Source of the DNA: Planctomycetota bacterium
Lineage (GTDB): Bacteria; Planctomycetota; J058
Direction of reading: 5' to 3'
DNA length: 64,000 nucleotides
Assembly: GCA_023954375.1 (NCBI GenBank)
Contig: JAMLIC010000023.1
Coordinates: 1-64,000, forward strand
Shown here: positions 43,358 through 52,103 of the stretch, in pieces
Numbering within the stretch: position 1 is the first letter of the stretch
How the letters are laid out: the number at the start of each line of letters is the position of its first letter
Made by a program: the position numbers and the translations under genes
Notes under the pieces: generated by a model
Database searches by the model: none
What the model was told of the DNA's origin: nothing
The model's input: only the letters and a program-made list of their open reading frames with translations

Positions 43358-43475
43358 GCCGCCGCCCCCGTCCGGGAATGAAAGCACGTCGACTCGCCCA
43401 TGGCCACCTCACGGCGCCGCGTCAGATCGGACGACCCCGTGCTAGGATCTGCCTCCGAGCGAGCGGAGTTAAACC

Positions 43476-43766
43476 GTGACGGCGGACGTGCGGCCCGAGG
43501 CGCTGGAGCAGGAGCTCAGCCAGCTCATCGTGGAGTCGCTCGGGCTCACCGACGTGACGCCCGAGCAGATCGACCCCGCCGCGCCGCTGTTCGGCGAGGG
43601 GCTCGGCCTCGACTCGATCGACGCGCTGGAGCTGGCGATCGCGATCCACAAGCGCTGGGGCGTGAAGACCCGCTCCGACGACGCGCAGAACCGGGCGATC
43701 TTCGCCTCGGTCCGGGCGCTGGCCGCCTACGTCGCCGAGCGCCGCGCCGCGGAGGGCGCGCCGTGA
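43476..43766 (+). CDS. Acyl carrier protein 1
   Basis: The 96-residue protein has the phosphopantetheine site GLGLDSIDALELA (Ser47) and the four-helix layout of an acyl carrier protein. It is the first of two adjacent carriers and heads an operon with a COG4648 protein, an AMP ligase-dehydratase fusion, a GT2 and an LpxL-type acyltransferase. Carriers of this kind serve polyene and related acyl-chain pathways. The GTG at 43476 has GGAG about ten bases upstream, and a TAGGAT hexamer lies at 43443. The first carrier has a longer, more charged C-terminus than the second. Confidence 0.88.
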   Translation: MTADVRPEALEQELSQLIVESLGLTDVTPEQIDPAAPLFGEGLGLDSIDALELAIAIHKRWGVKTRSDDAQNRAIFASVRALAAYVAERRAAEGAP

Positions 43767-44026
43767 CGCGCGACGAGGCGCTGGCGCGGATCCGCGAGCT
43801 GATGGTCGACCTGTTCGAGCTCGAGCCCGGGCGCATCGTCCTCGAGGCGCGGCTCGTGGACGACCTGGAGCTCGACAGCATCGACGCGATCGACATGGTC
43901 GCGAAGCTGCACGAGCTGACCGGCGAGCGCGCCGACGAGTCGGCGCTCCGCTCGATCCGCACCGTCGGCGACGTGGTCGACCTGGCGCTCGGGCAGCTCG
44001 CCGCGCGCGGCCAGCCGGGGTCGTGA
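43763..44026 (+). CDS. Acyl carrier protein 2
   Basis: This 87-residue carrier has the attachment motif DLELDSIDAIDMVAKL (Ser39). It is clearly homologous to the preceding one but diverged, so the two probably load different partners, as paired carriers do in aryl-polyene and flexirubin-type clusters. The start GTG overlaps the previous stop (GTGA), and its own stop overlaps the start of the COG4648 membrane protein. Confidence 0.87.
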   Translation: MTRDEALARIRELMVDLFELEPGRIVLEARLVDDLELDSIDAIDMVAKLHELTGERADESALRSIRTVGDVVDLALGQLAARGQPGS

Positions 44027-44598
44027 GCGCGCGCGCGGCGCTCGGGGCGGCGCTGGCCGTGGGCTACCCCGCCCTCGTCTACGCGGGGGTCAGCCGCGGC
44101 GACGCGCGCGCGGCCGCCCTGGTCCTGCTCGCGGGGCTGCTCGTCACCGTGCGCGGCGCCGGGCCAGCCCTCGCGCTGCCGCTCGCCGCGGGGGCGCTCG
44201 CCGCCGGCTGCGCGGCCACGGGCGACGCGCGGCTGCTCCTGGCCCTGCCCGTGGTCGTCAACGTCCTGCTCCTGACCGGCTTCCTCGCCTCGCTCCGCGG
44301 CGAGTCGGTCGTCGAGCGCCTGGCGCGGCTGCTCGAGCCCGACCTGCCGGCCGAGCGCGCGGCCTACTGCCGGCGTGTGACCTGGGTGTGGTGCGCCTTC
44401 TTCGCCGCCAACGCGGCGGTGGCCGGCGCCCTCGCGCTCCTGGCGCCGGTCGCCTGGTGGGCGCTGTGGACGGGCGTCCTCTCGTACGCGGCCGTGGGGC
44501 TCCTGTTCGTCGGCGAGGTCGTCGTGCGCCGGCGGCGGTTCCCCGACGCCCCCGGGCTGGCCGCGACGATCGCCCTGCGCCGGCGGAGCGCGGCGTGA
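44023..44598 (+). CDS. COG4648-type membrane protein
   Basis: The 191-residue protein is a five- to six-span membrane protein. It carries the segment VVNVLLLTGFLASLRGESVVERLARLLEPDLPAERAAYCRRVT (quoted here only for its landmarks GESVVERLARL and YCRRVTWVWCAFF), which is diagnostic of the COG4648 family found in aryl-polyene and related acyl clusters. The molecular function is unknown; it is probably a membrane organiser or exporter for the carrier-bound chain. It sits between the carriers and the ligase-dehydratase gene, with four-base overlaps on each side. Confidence 0.8.
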   Translation: MSARAALGAALAVGYPALVYAGVSRGDARAAALVLLAGLLVTVRGAGPALALPLAAGALAAGCAATGDARLLLALPVVVNVLLLTGFLASLRGESVVERLARLLEPDLPAERAAYCRRVTWVWCAFFAANAAVAGALALLAPVAWWALWTGVLSYAAVGLLFVGEVVVRRRRFPDAPGLAATIALRRRSAA

Positions 44599-46289
44599 CG
44601 CTCTGGCCGGCGGGCGACCTCGCCGACCGCGATCGCCTCGTCGCCCTGGGCCCGCCCGGCGAGCGGACGCTGGGCGACCTCCTGCGCGACGCGGCGGGCC
44701 TCGCCGCTCGCCTGCCGGCCGGCCCGCCGGGCGAGGTCGTCATGGCCTGCGACGACCGCTACCTGGTCGCCGCCGCGGCGCTCGCCGCCTGGGCCCGGGG
44801 CCACGCGGTCGCGCTGCCGCCGTCGGGACAGCCGGCGGCCGTCGAGCGCCTCGCCGGCGACCCGGCCGTGCGCGCGCTCGTGCACGACCGCGACGGCGTG
44901 GCGGTCTCCGGCGCGCCCGCGCTCGACGCGCGGGAGGCCCTGGTCGGCGGCGGCGACCTCGCCGTCGGCGCGCCGCTCGCGCCCGCTCGCCACGCCGCGA
45001 CCGTCTACACCTCGGGCAGCACGGGGGCGCCGCTCGCCTGCAGGAAGACCGCCGGGCAGCTCCTCGGCGAGGCGGCGCTGCTGGCGGGGCTGTTCGAGCT
45101 CCAGGGCGCCCGCGTCGTGGCCACCGCCCCGGCGCTGCACATCTACGGCCTCCTGTTCGGCGTCCTCGCCCCGCTCGCCGGGGGCGCGGCCGTCTGCCGC
45201 CGGGCGCCGCTCCACGCCGAGCCGCTCGCCGACCTCGTCCTTCGCGAGCGCCTCGACGTCCTCGTGAGCGTGCCCGCCCACCTGCGCGGCCTCGAGGTCC
45301 TGGCGCCGGGCGCGCTCGCGCGGCTCTCGCGCGTGGTCTCGTCGGGGGCGCCGCTCTCGCCGGAGACCGCGGCGGCCCTGCACGCGCGCCACGGCCTCGT
45401 CGTCACCGAGGTCTTCGGCTCGACCGAGACGGGCGGCGTGGCCACGCGCCGCGCCCCGGGTGACGCCCGCTGGCGCCCGCTCCCGGGCGTCCGGGTGAGC
45501 GCCGCGCCGGACGGGCGGCTGGCGCTCGACTCGCCCTTCCTCCCGCCGGAGGCGCCGCGGCCGTGGCTGGCGGACGACCTGGTGGAGGTCGCGCCCGACG
45601 GCGGCTTCACGCACCTCGGGCGCAAGGACGGCGTGGTGAAGGTCGGCGGCAAGCGCGTGAGCCTGGCCGAGGTCGAGCGCTGCCTGCTCGCGCAGCCGGG
45701 CGTCCGGGACGCGGCGGTGGTCGTCGTCACGGCGCCGGGCGGGCGCGACCAGGAGCTCGTCGCCGCGGTCGCGCCCGGCGACCTCGACGGGGCGCGCCTG
45801 CGCGCGGCCCTGCGGGCCGAGCTCGACCCGGTCGTCGCCCCGCGGCGCGTGCACGTCGTGGCGGCGCTGCCGCGCGAGGCGACGGGCAAGCTGCCGCGGG
45901 GGCGGCTGCTCGAGGCGCTGGGCCTGGCGCCGGCCTACCCCGGCGAGGTGCGCGCGGGGGCGGCGCGGGGTGACGGCGACGAGCGGACGGTCGACGTGGT
46001 GATCCCCGCCGACCTGCCGGCGTTCGAGGGGCACTTCGAGGGCGACCCGGTCCTGCCGGGCGTGTTCGTGCTCGAGCGCGTCGTCCTGGCGCAGGTCCGC
46101 GCCGCCTGGCCCGACCTGGGCGCGCTCCGCGGGGCGAGGCGGCTCAAGTTCAGCCGCTCGGTCCGGCCCGGCGACGCGCTGACGCTGCGGCTGACGCGCC
46201 GGGCGACGAGCGTCTCCTTCGAGCTCGCCCGCGGCGGCGAGGCGTGCACGTCGGGGGCGCTCGAGCTCGCGGCCGTCCTCCGGACGTGA
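44595..46289 (+). CDS. Acyl/aryl-AMP ligase fused to hotdog-fold dehydratase
   Basis: The 564-residue protein fuses two enzymes. Residues 1-440 are an ANL-type AMP-forming ligase with ATVYTSGSTGAPLACRKT, the core FGSTETGGVATR and the C-terminal GRKDGVVKVGGKRVSLAEVE. Residues 460-564 are a FabZ/ApeI-like hotdog dehydratase with FEGHFEGDPVLPGVFVLE. The ligase would activate a starter acid and load an acyl carrier protein; the dehydratase would remove water from a beta-hydroxyacyl intermediate. This fusion is typical of aryl-polyene and related clusters, but no ketosynthase or ketoreductase is seen in the window. Overlaps: GTGA at 44595 and at the end. The starter unit is unknown. Confidence 0.85.
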   Translation: MTLWPAGDLADRDRLVALGPPGERTLGDLLRDAAGLAARLPAGPPGEVVMACDDRYLVAAAALAAWARGHAVALPPSGQPAAVERLAGDPAVRALVHDRDGVAVSGAPALDAREALVGGGDLAVGAPLAPARHAATVYTSGSTGAPLACRKTAGQLLGEAALLAGLFELQGARVVATAPALHIYGLLFGVLAPLAGGAAVCRRAPLHAEPLADLVLRERLDVLVSVPAHLRGLEVLAPGALARLSRVVSSGAPLSPETAAALHARHGLVVTEVFGSTETGGVATRRAPGDARWRPLPGVRVSAAPDGRLALDSPFLPPEAPRPWLADDLVEVAPDGGFTHLGRKDGVVKVGGKRVSLAEVERCLLAQPGVRDAAVVVVTAPGGRDQELVAAVAPGDLDGARLRAALRAELDPVVAPRRVHVVAALPREATGKLPRGRLLEALGLAPAYPGEVRAGAARGDGDERTVDVVIPADLPAFEGHFEGDPVLPGVFVLERVVLAQVRAAWPDLGALRGARRLKFSRSVRPGDALTLRLTRRATSVSFELARGGEACTSGALELAAVLRT

Positions 46290-47032
46290 GCGGGCACAAT
46301 GGGTCCGTGCCGCTCCGCGCCTGCGCCGTGGTGCCGACCTACGACAACCCGCTCACGATCGAGCGGACGGTCGAGGCCCTGCGCGCGCACCTGCCCGTCG
46401 TCGTCGTCGACGACGCCAGCCGCCCGCCGGCGCGCGAGATGATCGCGCGCCTCGGCGCGGCGGGGCGGGCGCGCGTCGTGCGCCTGCCCGCGAACCAGGG
46501 CAAGGGCGGCGCCGTGCAGGCCGGCCTGCGGACGGCGCGGGCGCTGGGCTTCACGCACGCGCTGCAGGTCGACGCCGACGGCCAGCACGACCTCGCCGAC
46601 GTGCCGCGCTTCCTCGAGGCCGCGCGCGCGCGGCCCGACGCCCTCGTCCTCGGCGCGCCGGTGTTCGACGCCTCGGCGCCGCGCGCGCGCCTGGCCGGGC
46701 GCAAGCTGACCGTGGCCTTCGTGCACCTCGAGACCGGCGGGCGCGCGATCCACGACCCCATGTGCGGCTTCCGCGTCTACCCGGTCGCCGCGGCCCTGCG
46801 CGTCCTCTCGCCCGGCCGGCGCATGGACTTCGACATCGAGGTCGCCGTGCGCCTCGTCTGGCGGGGCGTGCCGGTCGTGAACGTCCCCACCCGCGTGCGC
46901 TACCTGCCGCGCGCGGAGGGCGGCGTCTCCCACTTCCGGGCGCTGGCCGACAACGTGCGGATCTCCTGGATGCACACGCGCCTGTGCACGGGCGCCTTCC
47001 TGCGCCTGCTGCGGCTGGGGGTCGCCCGGTGA
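46286..47032 (+). CDS. GT2 glycosyltransferase of the acyl-lipid operon
   Basis: The protein (248 residues from GTG 46286, 241 from GTG 46307) is a GT-A family 2 glycosyltransferase: CAVVPTYDNPLTIERTVEAL, VVVVDDASRPP, QGKGGAVQAGLRTARALGF, QVDADGQHD (metal/nucleotide site) and DIEVAVRLVWRGVPVVNVP. In related gene clusters such enzymes, next to LpxL-like acyltransferases, modify or transfer sugar to the polyene lipid. GTG 46286 overlaps the previous stop. GTG 46307 fits family starts better (MPLRACAVVPTYD) and has CACAAT six bases before it, so translation may begin there. Confidence 0.85.
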   Translation: MSGHNGSVPLRACAVVPTYDNPLTIERTVEALRAHLPVVVVDDASRPPAREMIARLGAAGRARVVRLPANQGKGGAVQAGLRTARALGFTHALQVDADGQHDLADVPRFLEAARARPDALVLGAPVFDASAPRARLAGRKLTVAFVHLETGGRAIHDPMCGFRVYPVAAALRVLSPGRRMDFDIEVAVRLVWRGVPVVNVPTRVRYLPRAEGGVSHFRALADNVRISWMHTRLCTGAFLRLLRLGVAR

Positions 47033-47940
47033 GCGCCGGCTGGCTCTCGGTCCCCGAGAAGGGGACCCTGCTCGGCATGCGCCTCCTGATCGGGCTGTGT
47101 CGGCTCGTCGGCCGGCGGCCGGCGCGGCTCGTCCTGCGCGCCGTGGCCCTCTACTACGTGCTGCGCCACGGCGACGTGCGGCGGGCCTCGCGGCGCTGGC
47201 TGCGCCGCGTGCACGGCCGCGCCGGCGGGCTCGGCCCCGTCTACCGGCACGTGCTGCGCTTCGCGCAGGTGGCCCTCGACCGCGTGTTCCTGCTCACGGG
47301 GCGGACGGACCTGTTCACGTTCACGCACGTCGGGCGCGAGCACCTCGCGGCGCTCCGCGCGCGCGGGCGGGGCGCGCTCCTCGTCGGCGCGCACCTGGGG
47401 AGCTTCGAGGCCATGCGCGTCCTCGCGGGCGACAACGGCTTCCGCGTGCACGTCCTGGCGCACGAGGCCAACGCGCGCATGGTCAACGCCCTCCTGCGGC
47501 GCCTCGGCCCCGGGGCGGCGGTGCGGCTGATCGAGGTCGGCCCGGACGCCGCCCCGGCCGTGTTCCAGGTGCAGGAGCTCGTCGAGCGGGGCGAGCTCGT
47601 TGCGCTGCTCGGCGACCGCGCCGGCCTGAGCCCGCGCGAGGCGGTCGTCGACTTCATGGGCGCGCCGGCCGCCTTCCCCACGGGGCCCTTCGCCCTCGCC
47701 GCGGCGCTCGGCTGCCCCGTCTACCTGACGTTCGCCCTCTACCGCGACCCCGACCGCTACGAGCTGATCTGCGAGCCCTTCGCCGAGCGCCTCGACCTGC
47801 CGCGCGAGGGCCGCGACGCGGCCCTGCGCGAGGTCGTGGCGCGCTTCGCGGCGCGGCTCGAGCACCACGCGCGGCGCGCGCCGGACAACTGGTTCAACTT
47901 CTACGACTTCTGGGCGCGCTCCCCCCGCGCTCCGGCTTGA
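47029..47940 (+). CDS. LpxL/HtrB-type acyltransferase
   Basis: The 303-residue protein is a lysophospholipid-type acyltransferase of the LpxL/HtrB family. The catalytic motif is VGAHLGSFEAMR (His122 and Glu127, HX4E), followed by ELVALLGDRAGLSP and the C-terminal RRAPDNWFNFYDFW. An N-terminal hydrophobic helix anchors it to the inner membrane. In aryl-polyene clusters similar proteins attach the carrier-bound chain to a lipid. It is the last gene of the second lipid operon, overlapping the GT2 by four bases. A promoter-like element follows for the mechanosensitive channel gene. Confidence 0.88.
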   Translation: MSAGWLSVPEKGTLLGMRLLIGLCRLVGRRPARLVLRAVALYYVLRHGDVRRASRRWLRRVHGRAGGLGPVYRHVLRFAQVALDRVFLLTGRTDLFTFTHVGREHLAALRARGRGALLVGAHLGSFEAMRVLAGDNGFRVHVLAHEANARMVNALLRRLGPGAAVRLIEVGPDAAPAVFQVQELVERGELVALLGDRAGLSPREAVVDFMGAPAAFPTGPFALAAALGCPVYLTFALYRDPDRYELICEPFAERLDLPREGRDAALREVVARFAARLEHHARRAPDNWFNFYDFWARSPRAPA

Positions 47941-47949
47941 CGGGCCGGG

Positions 47950-47978
47950 TTGTCCCTGCCGGCGTGGGCCCGTATCCT
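47950..47978 (+). promoter_or_regulatory. Sigma-70-type promoter for the MscS gene
   Basis: TTGTCC (47950-47955) and TATCCT (47973-47978) are separated by 17 bases, ideal spacing. The MscS gene starts 30 bases after the -10, with AGGAGG between them. These are the clearest -35/-10 elements in the window. Confidence 0.5.
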
Positions 47979-48008
47979 CGGCCCCCCCTTTTGCCCAGGA
48001 GGCTCACC

Positions 48009-49778
48009 GTGCGCCGGCTCCACGCCCTCCCGGTCCTCGTCGCCCTCGCCCTGGCCGCGCCGGCCGTCCGCGGCCAGGAGATGCCCCCGCCCGAGGCGCC
48101 GAGCGCCAGCGCGCCGGTGCCGGCGGGGCTGGCCTCGCCGCGCGCGACCATGCGCACCTTCCTCGAGGGCATGGCGGGGGCGTCGCGCGGCCAGCGCGAG
48201 GGGCTGACGCGGGCCGCGGGCTGCCTGGACCTCGCCGGCGTCAACGAGACCGTGCGCGCCCAGAAGGGCGAGGAGCTGGCCCTGCAGCTCAAGCAGGTGA
48301 TCGACCACCTGCGCTTCGTGGTCCTCGACGAGCTCCCCGACTCGCCCCAGGGCGAGCCGTTCATCCTCCACCGCGACGCGGCGGGCGGCGGCGCGGTGGT
48401 GATCGACCGCCGGCCCGACGGGCGCTGGCTGTTCTCCGCCGACACGGTCCGCGCGCTGCCGGAGCTCGTGCGCGCGCTCGAGCACCTCGACGTCGTCCAG
48501 GGCGCGGTCGCGATCCCGTTCCACCTCTCGCCCTCGCTCTGGCTGCGCCAGCACGTGCCGATGTCGCTGCGCCAGACCGGGTTCCTCCTCGAGCACTGGC
48601 AGTGGCTGGGCCTGCTCGCGCTGACGCTGACCGGCCTCGTCTGCGACAAGCTCCTCGTGGCGCTGATCGCGCTCCTGGCGCGGCTGTGGCTGCGCCGCAA
48701 GGACGTGACGATCGAGCCGGAGCTGCTGGCCCGCGGCGCGCGCCCGTTCGGGCTCCTGGCCATGGCGCTCGTGTGGCGGCTGGGCGACGTGCTCCTGGCC
48801 CTGCCGCTCCAGGCGCACAACGTGCTGGTCGTGGCGCTCAACTTCGTCGTGGCCGCGGCGGGCGTGTGGGGCGCCTACCGGCTGATCGACGTCGTCGCCG
48901 CCGGCATGGCCCAGCGCGCCGCGCGCACCGAGACGAAGTTCGACGACCTGCTCGTGCCGCTGGTGCGCAAGACGGCCAAGGTGTTCGTCGGCGCCATGGG
49001 CCTCGTGTTCGTGGCCGAGACCATGGAGCTGTCGATCTCGGGCCTGCTCGCCGGCGTGGGCCTGGGCGGCCTGGCCTTCGCGCTCGCCGCGCAGGACACG
49101 GTGAAGAACCTGTTCGGCTCGCTCACCGTCGTCGTCGACCGGCCGTTCCAGGTGGGCGACTGGGTGGTGATCGACGGCGGCGTCGAGGGGACGGTCGAGG
49201 AGGTGGGCTTCCGCAGCACGCGGATCCGCACCTTCTACGACTCGCTCGTGAGCCTCCCCAACGCGCTCCTCCTCACCTGCAAGGTCGACAACATGGGCGC
49301 GCGCCGCTACCGGCGCTGGAGGACCACGCTGCCGATCACGCTCGACACGCCGCCCGACACGGTCGAGGCCTTCTGCGAGGGGATCCGCGAGCTCGTGCGG
49401 CAGCACCCCATGACGCGCAAGGACTACTTCCAGGTGTGGCTCAACGCCTACTCGCCGTCGTCGCTCGACATCATGCTCTACATCTTCCACCAGGTCCCCG
49501 ACTGGACGAGCGAGCTGCGGGAGCGGCAGCGCCTCATGCTGGACATCCTGCGCCTGGCGCGGGCGATGAACGTCAAGCTCGCGCGGCCGGTGGTCGACCT
49601 GCAGCGGACGGCCGGCGAGCCGGAGCCGGTCGCCAGCGCGGCGACGTTCACGGTCTCCGAGATCCAGGCCGAGGGCCGCGCGCAGGCCCGGGCGCTCCTG
49701 CGCGCCGGCGGGCCGCGCGAGGCGCCGCCGACCACGCGGCTGTCTCCCCTCGTCGACCGGGGCGACGGCGGGGAGTAG
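48009..49778 (+). CDS. MscS-family mechanosensitive channel
   Basis: The protein has 589 residues: a signal peptide (first 22), a periplasmic helical domain (40-165), several membrane helices (190-340) and the MscS core. The pore helix region LLAGVGLGGLAFALAAQDTVKNLFG (split here as LLAGVGLGGLAFA then AQDTVKNLFG, 347-370) leads into the beta domain VVVDRPFQVGDWVVIDG. These channels open under membrane tension on osmotic downshock. GTG 48009 has AGGAGG seven bases upstream and a TTGTCC-17-TATCCT promoter. The stop TAG at 49776-49778 is part of the hexamer before the next gene. Confidence 0.9.
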   Translation: MRRLHALPVLVALALAAPAVRGQEMPPPEAPSASAPVPAGLASPRATMRTFLEGMAGASRGQREGLTRAAGCLDLAGVNETVRAQKGEELALQLKQVIDHLRFVVLDELPDSPQGEPFILHRDAAGGGAVVIDRRPDGRWLFSADTVRALPELVRALEHLDVVQGAVAIPFHLSPSLWLRQHVPMSLRQTGFLLEHWQWLGLLALTLTGLVCDKLLVALIALLARLWLRRKDVTIEPELLARGARPFGLLAMALVWRLGDVLLALPLQAHNVLVVALNFVVAAAGVWGAYRLIDVVAAGMAQRAARTETKFDDLLVPLVRKTAKVFVGAMGLVFVAETMELSISGLLAGVGLGGLAFALAAQDTVKNLFGSLTVVVDRPFQVGDWVVIDGGVEGTVEEVGFRSTRIRTFYDSLVSLPNALLLTCKVDNMGARRYRRWRTTLPITLDTPPDTVEAFCEGIRELVRQHPMTRKDYFQVWLNAYSPSSLDIMLYIFHQVPDWTSELRERQRLMLDILRLARAMNVKLARPVVDLQRTAGEPEPVASAATFTVSEIQAEGRAQARALLRAGGPREAPPTTRLSPLVDRGDGGE

Positions 49779-49781
49779 CCT
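49776..49781 (+). promoter_or_regulatory. TAGCCT hexamer six bases before GTG 49788
   Basis: TAGCCT lies six bases before the start of the first carboxypeptidase-regulatory-like gene, and overlaps the stop of the MscS gene. The paralogue at 52104 has the same hexamer at the same distance. There is no ribosome site between hexamer and start, as expected for leaderless transcription. Confidence 0.4.
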
Positions 49782-49787
49782 GCCCGT

Positions 49788-52061
49788 GTGAGCGCGGCGC
49801 GGCGGCGAGGCCTGGCGGCGGCGGCGCTCGCGGCGCTGGCCGCGGGCGGGCTGGCGCTCGTCCTCGTGGACGGTGACGAGGATGGCGTCGCGCCCGCGAT
49901 GACGACCCTCGAGGTCGCGCCCGACGGGTCGACGTGGGCCGGCGGCCTGCCGCCCCTGGAGGCGGAGCGGGCGGACGACGCGCCGCCGCTCCCGGACGGC
50001 GCGGCGCCGGACGACGGTGACGCGGCGGTCGTCGTCGGCGTGGCGCTCCTCGACCGCGCGGTCCTCGAAGGCGCGGCGCTGCGCTTCACGTCGGGCCCGC
50101 GGCGGGTCGAGGTCTCCACGAGCCCGTTCGGTGTGTTCTCGGCGGCCCTGCCGCCCGGCGACTGGACCGTCGAGGCGCCAGGGTTGCCGGACGCCGGGCA
50201 GGTGGTCGTGGCTGCACAGGCCTTCACCGACACGGAGGCCCTGCGGACCGCCATGCTCGACCACCGGCCGCGCCGGGGGACGGCCACCGAGAGGGCGGCG
50301 CTCCGCGTCGTCGGTCCCGACGGCGACCCTGACGACGCGACGCGGAGCGGGTGGGTCGTCGTGCGTCCGGGCGACGCGCTGCTCCTGCGACTCGCGTCGC
50401 CCTGGGTGGTCGAGGCGCAGGTCGTCGACGCCCTGACCGGCGCGCCCCTGCCGGGGGCGAGGGCCGTCGCCGAGGGTAGGCAGCCCATGCGTAGGCCGCT
50501 CGTCGTCGGCCGCGCGGGAGCGGACGGGGCGCTCCGCCTGGTCGTGCCGCGCACCGACTCGCACTGGCCGACCATGACGTTCGAGGCGCCGGGGTACGCG
50601 GCGGCGACGGCGAAGATGGTCGTGAGCACGCGCGTGCGCGTGGGCCTGCGTCGCCCCCTGCGCCTCGTGGGGCGGGTGCGGGACCCCGAGGGACGGCCGC
50701 TGCCGGCCAGCGTCGTCCTCGCGACGGTGAGGCCCCCGGACGTCCTGCTCGGCGGGAACGGCGCAGCGCGCGCGTCGAGGGCCACGTGCGACGCCGAGGG
50801 GCGCTTCGTCATCGACGGGGTCCCGCCTGGCGCCACCGGGGAGGGCACGGGGAGGGCCGGCCCGCACGCGGCGATGATCGACCTGGAGGTCGTCTGCCCC
50901 GGCCAGGCCACGCGGCGGCTCCGCGACGTGCTCGTGATCGCCGGGAGTGAGCCGCTCGAGGTGGTCCTCCCGACGTTCGTGCGGCAGGCCGGCCGCGTGC
51001 TCGGACCGGACGGGCAGCCGGTGGTCGGCGCCGCCGTCCTCATGGGGACCAGCGACCCACGCTACGGGCCCCACCTGGAGAGCGACGTCACGAGGGCCGA
51101 CGGCCGCTTCGTCCTCCCCGAGGTGCTCCCCGCGCCGTCGGCGCTGGAGGTCGCGTGCAAGGGGTTCGCGATGGCCCGGGTCACCGTCACACCGCCCGTC
51201 GAGCCGCTGGTGATCCGCCTGGAGCGGGTCGGTCCACCGATCCAGGGACAGCTGCTCGATGCCAGGGGCGAGGGTGTCGAGGGCGCGGAGGTCGAGGCCC
51301 TGTTCGAGGAGGACGATCCGGCGGACGAGCGCGCCCCGACGCCCGTCTGGCGCACCGAGCGGACGGGCGCGGCGGGCGCCTTCTCGTTCGGCGCCCTGCC
51401 GGCCGGCCAGGCGTTCGTCCTGCGCGCCCGGGGGCGGGGGCGCGACGAGGCGGTCGCGCGGGGCGTCACCGGCGGCGCGACCGTGACCCTCCGGCTGCCG
51501 CCGGAGCAGGACCTGGTCGTCAGGGTCGAGGACGACGGCCGCGCCGAGCAGGCCCGGGTCACCGTCCTGAAGCCCGAGGGCCGCCTCGTCCTCGACGACC
51601 TCGCGCGCCGGCAGGGCGGCCTCCTCCTCGCCACGTCGAACCTCCGGGCCACGGGCCGCCTGGCCCTGATCGTCCGCGCGCCCGGCTTCGCGCCCGCCCT
51701 GCGCTGGTTCGACGCGCCCCCGGGCGAGACGGTCTCGCTGACCGTCCCCCTCGAGCCGGGCGGCGGCGCGGTGGCGCTCGCCGTGCGCTGGCCCCAGGGC
51801 GCCGCGCCGACGCTCCGGGTCGCCTACCGCGACCCGGCGCTCGGGCTCAGGCTGGAGGAGGGCTTCTCGCCGCCCAGCGTCGCCGACCTGCCGCTGCGCC
51901 TGGAGGGCGTCGGCGCGGGCCCCGTGCGCCTCGAGGTCGAGGCGCGCCTGTACGGGCGGACCTGGCCGCTCGCGCCCGTGGACGCCGTCGTGCGCGCGGG
52001 CGAGACGACGACGGTCGACCTCGACCTCGAGGCCGCCCTGCGCGACGCTCCTCCTCGCTGA
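49788..52061 (+). CDS. Large carboxypeptidase-regulatory-like beta-sandwich protein, copy 1
   Basis: The 757 residues begin with an N-terminal membrane anchor (RRRGLAAAALAALAAGGLALVLV), so the body is extracytoplasmic. The rest is a string of carboxypeptidase-regulatory-like/CnaB-type beta-sandwich domains, with units such as VVDALTGAPLPGARAVAEG, GRVRDPEGRPLPASVVLA, GRVLGPDGQPVVGAAVLM and GQLLDARGEGVEGAEVEA. No catalytic motif is seen. Such proteins are structural, adhesive or receptor-like. A diverged paralogue of the same length follows. The GTG start has no ribosome site; a TAGCCT hexamer is six bases upstream. Confidence 0.8.
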   Translation: MSAARRRGLAAAALAALAAGGLALVLVDGDEDGVAPAMTTLEVAPDGSTWAGGLPPLEAERADDAPPLPDGAAPDDGDAAVVVGVALLDRAVLEGAALRFTSGPRRVEVSTSPFGVFSAALPPGDWTVEAPGLPDAGQVVVAAQAFTDTEALRTAMLDHRPRRGTATERAALRVVGPDGDPDDATRSGWVVVRPGDALLLRLASPWVVEAQVVDALTGAPLPGARAVAEGRQPMRRPLVVGRAGADGALRLVVPRTDSHWPTMTFEAPGYAAATAKMVVSTRVRVGLRRPLRLVGRVRDPEGRPLPASVVLATVRPPDVLLGGNGAARASRATCDAEGRFVIDGVPPGATGEGTGRAGPHAAMIDLEVVCPGQATRRLRDVLVIAGSEPLEVVLPTFVRQAGRVLGPDGQPVVGAAVLMGTSDPRYGPHLESDVTRADGRFVLPEVLPAPSALEVACKGFAMARVTVTPPVEPLVIRLERVGPPIQGQLLDARGEGVEGAEVEALFEEDDPADERAPTPVWRTERTGAAGAFSFGALPAGQAFVLRARGRGRDEAVARGVTGGATVTLRLPPEQDLVVRVEDDGRAEQARVTVLKPEGRLVLDDLARRQGGLLLATSNLRATGRLALIVRAPGFAPALRWFDAPPGETVSLTVPLEPGGGAVALAVRWPQGAAPTLRVAYRDPALGLRLEEGFSPPSVADLPLRLEGVGAGPVRLEVEARLYGRTWPLAPVDAVVRAGETTTVDLDLEAALRDAPPR

Positions 52062-52091
52062 CGCACGGCGGCGGGTGACGCGCCGTGGAGG

Positions 52092-52097
52092 TAGCCT
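52092..52097 (+). promoter_or_regulatory. TAGCCT hexamer six bases before GTG 52104
   Basis: Same hexamer and same six-base spacing as at 49776, now in a true 42-base intergenic gap, so it is not constrained by an upstream stop codon. This supports a functional -10 element for the second paralogue. Confidence 0.45.
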
Positions 52098-52103
52098 GAC
52101 CGT

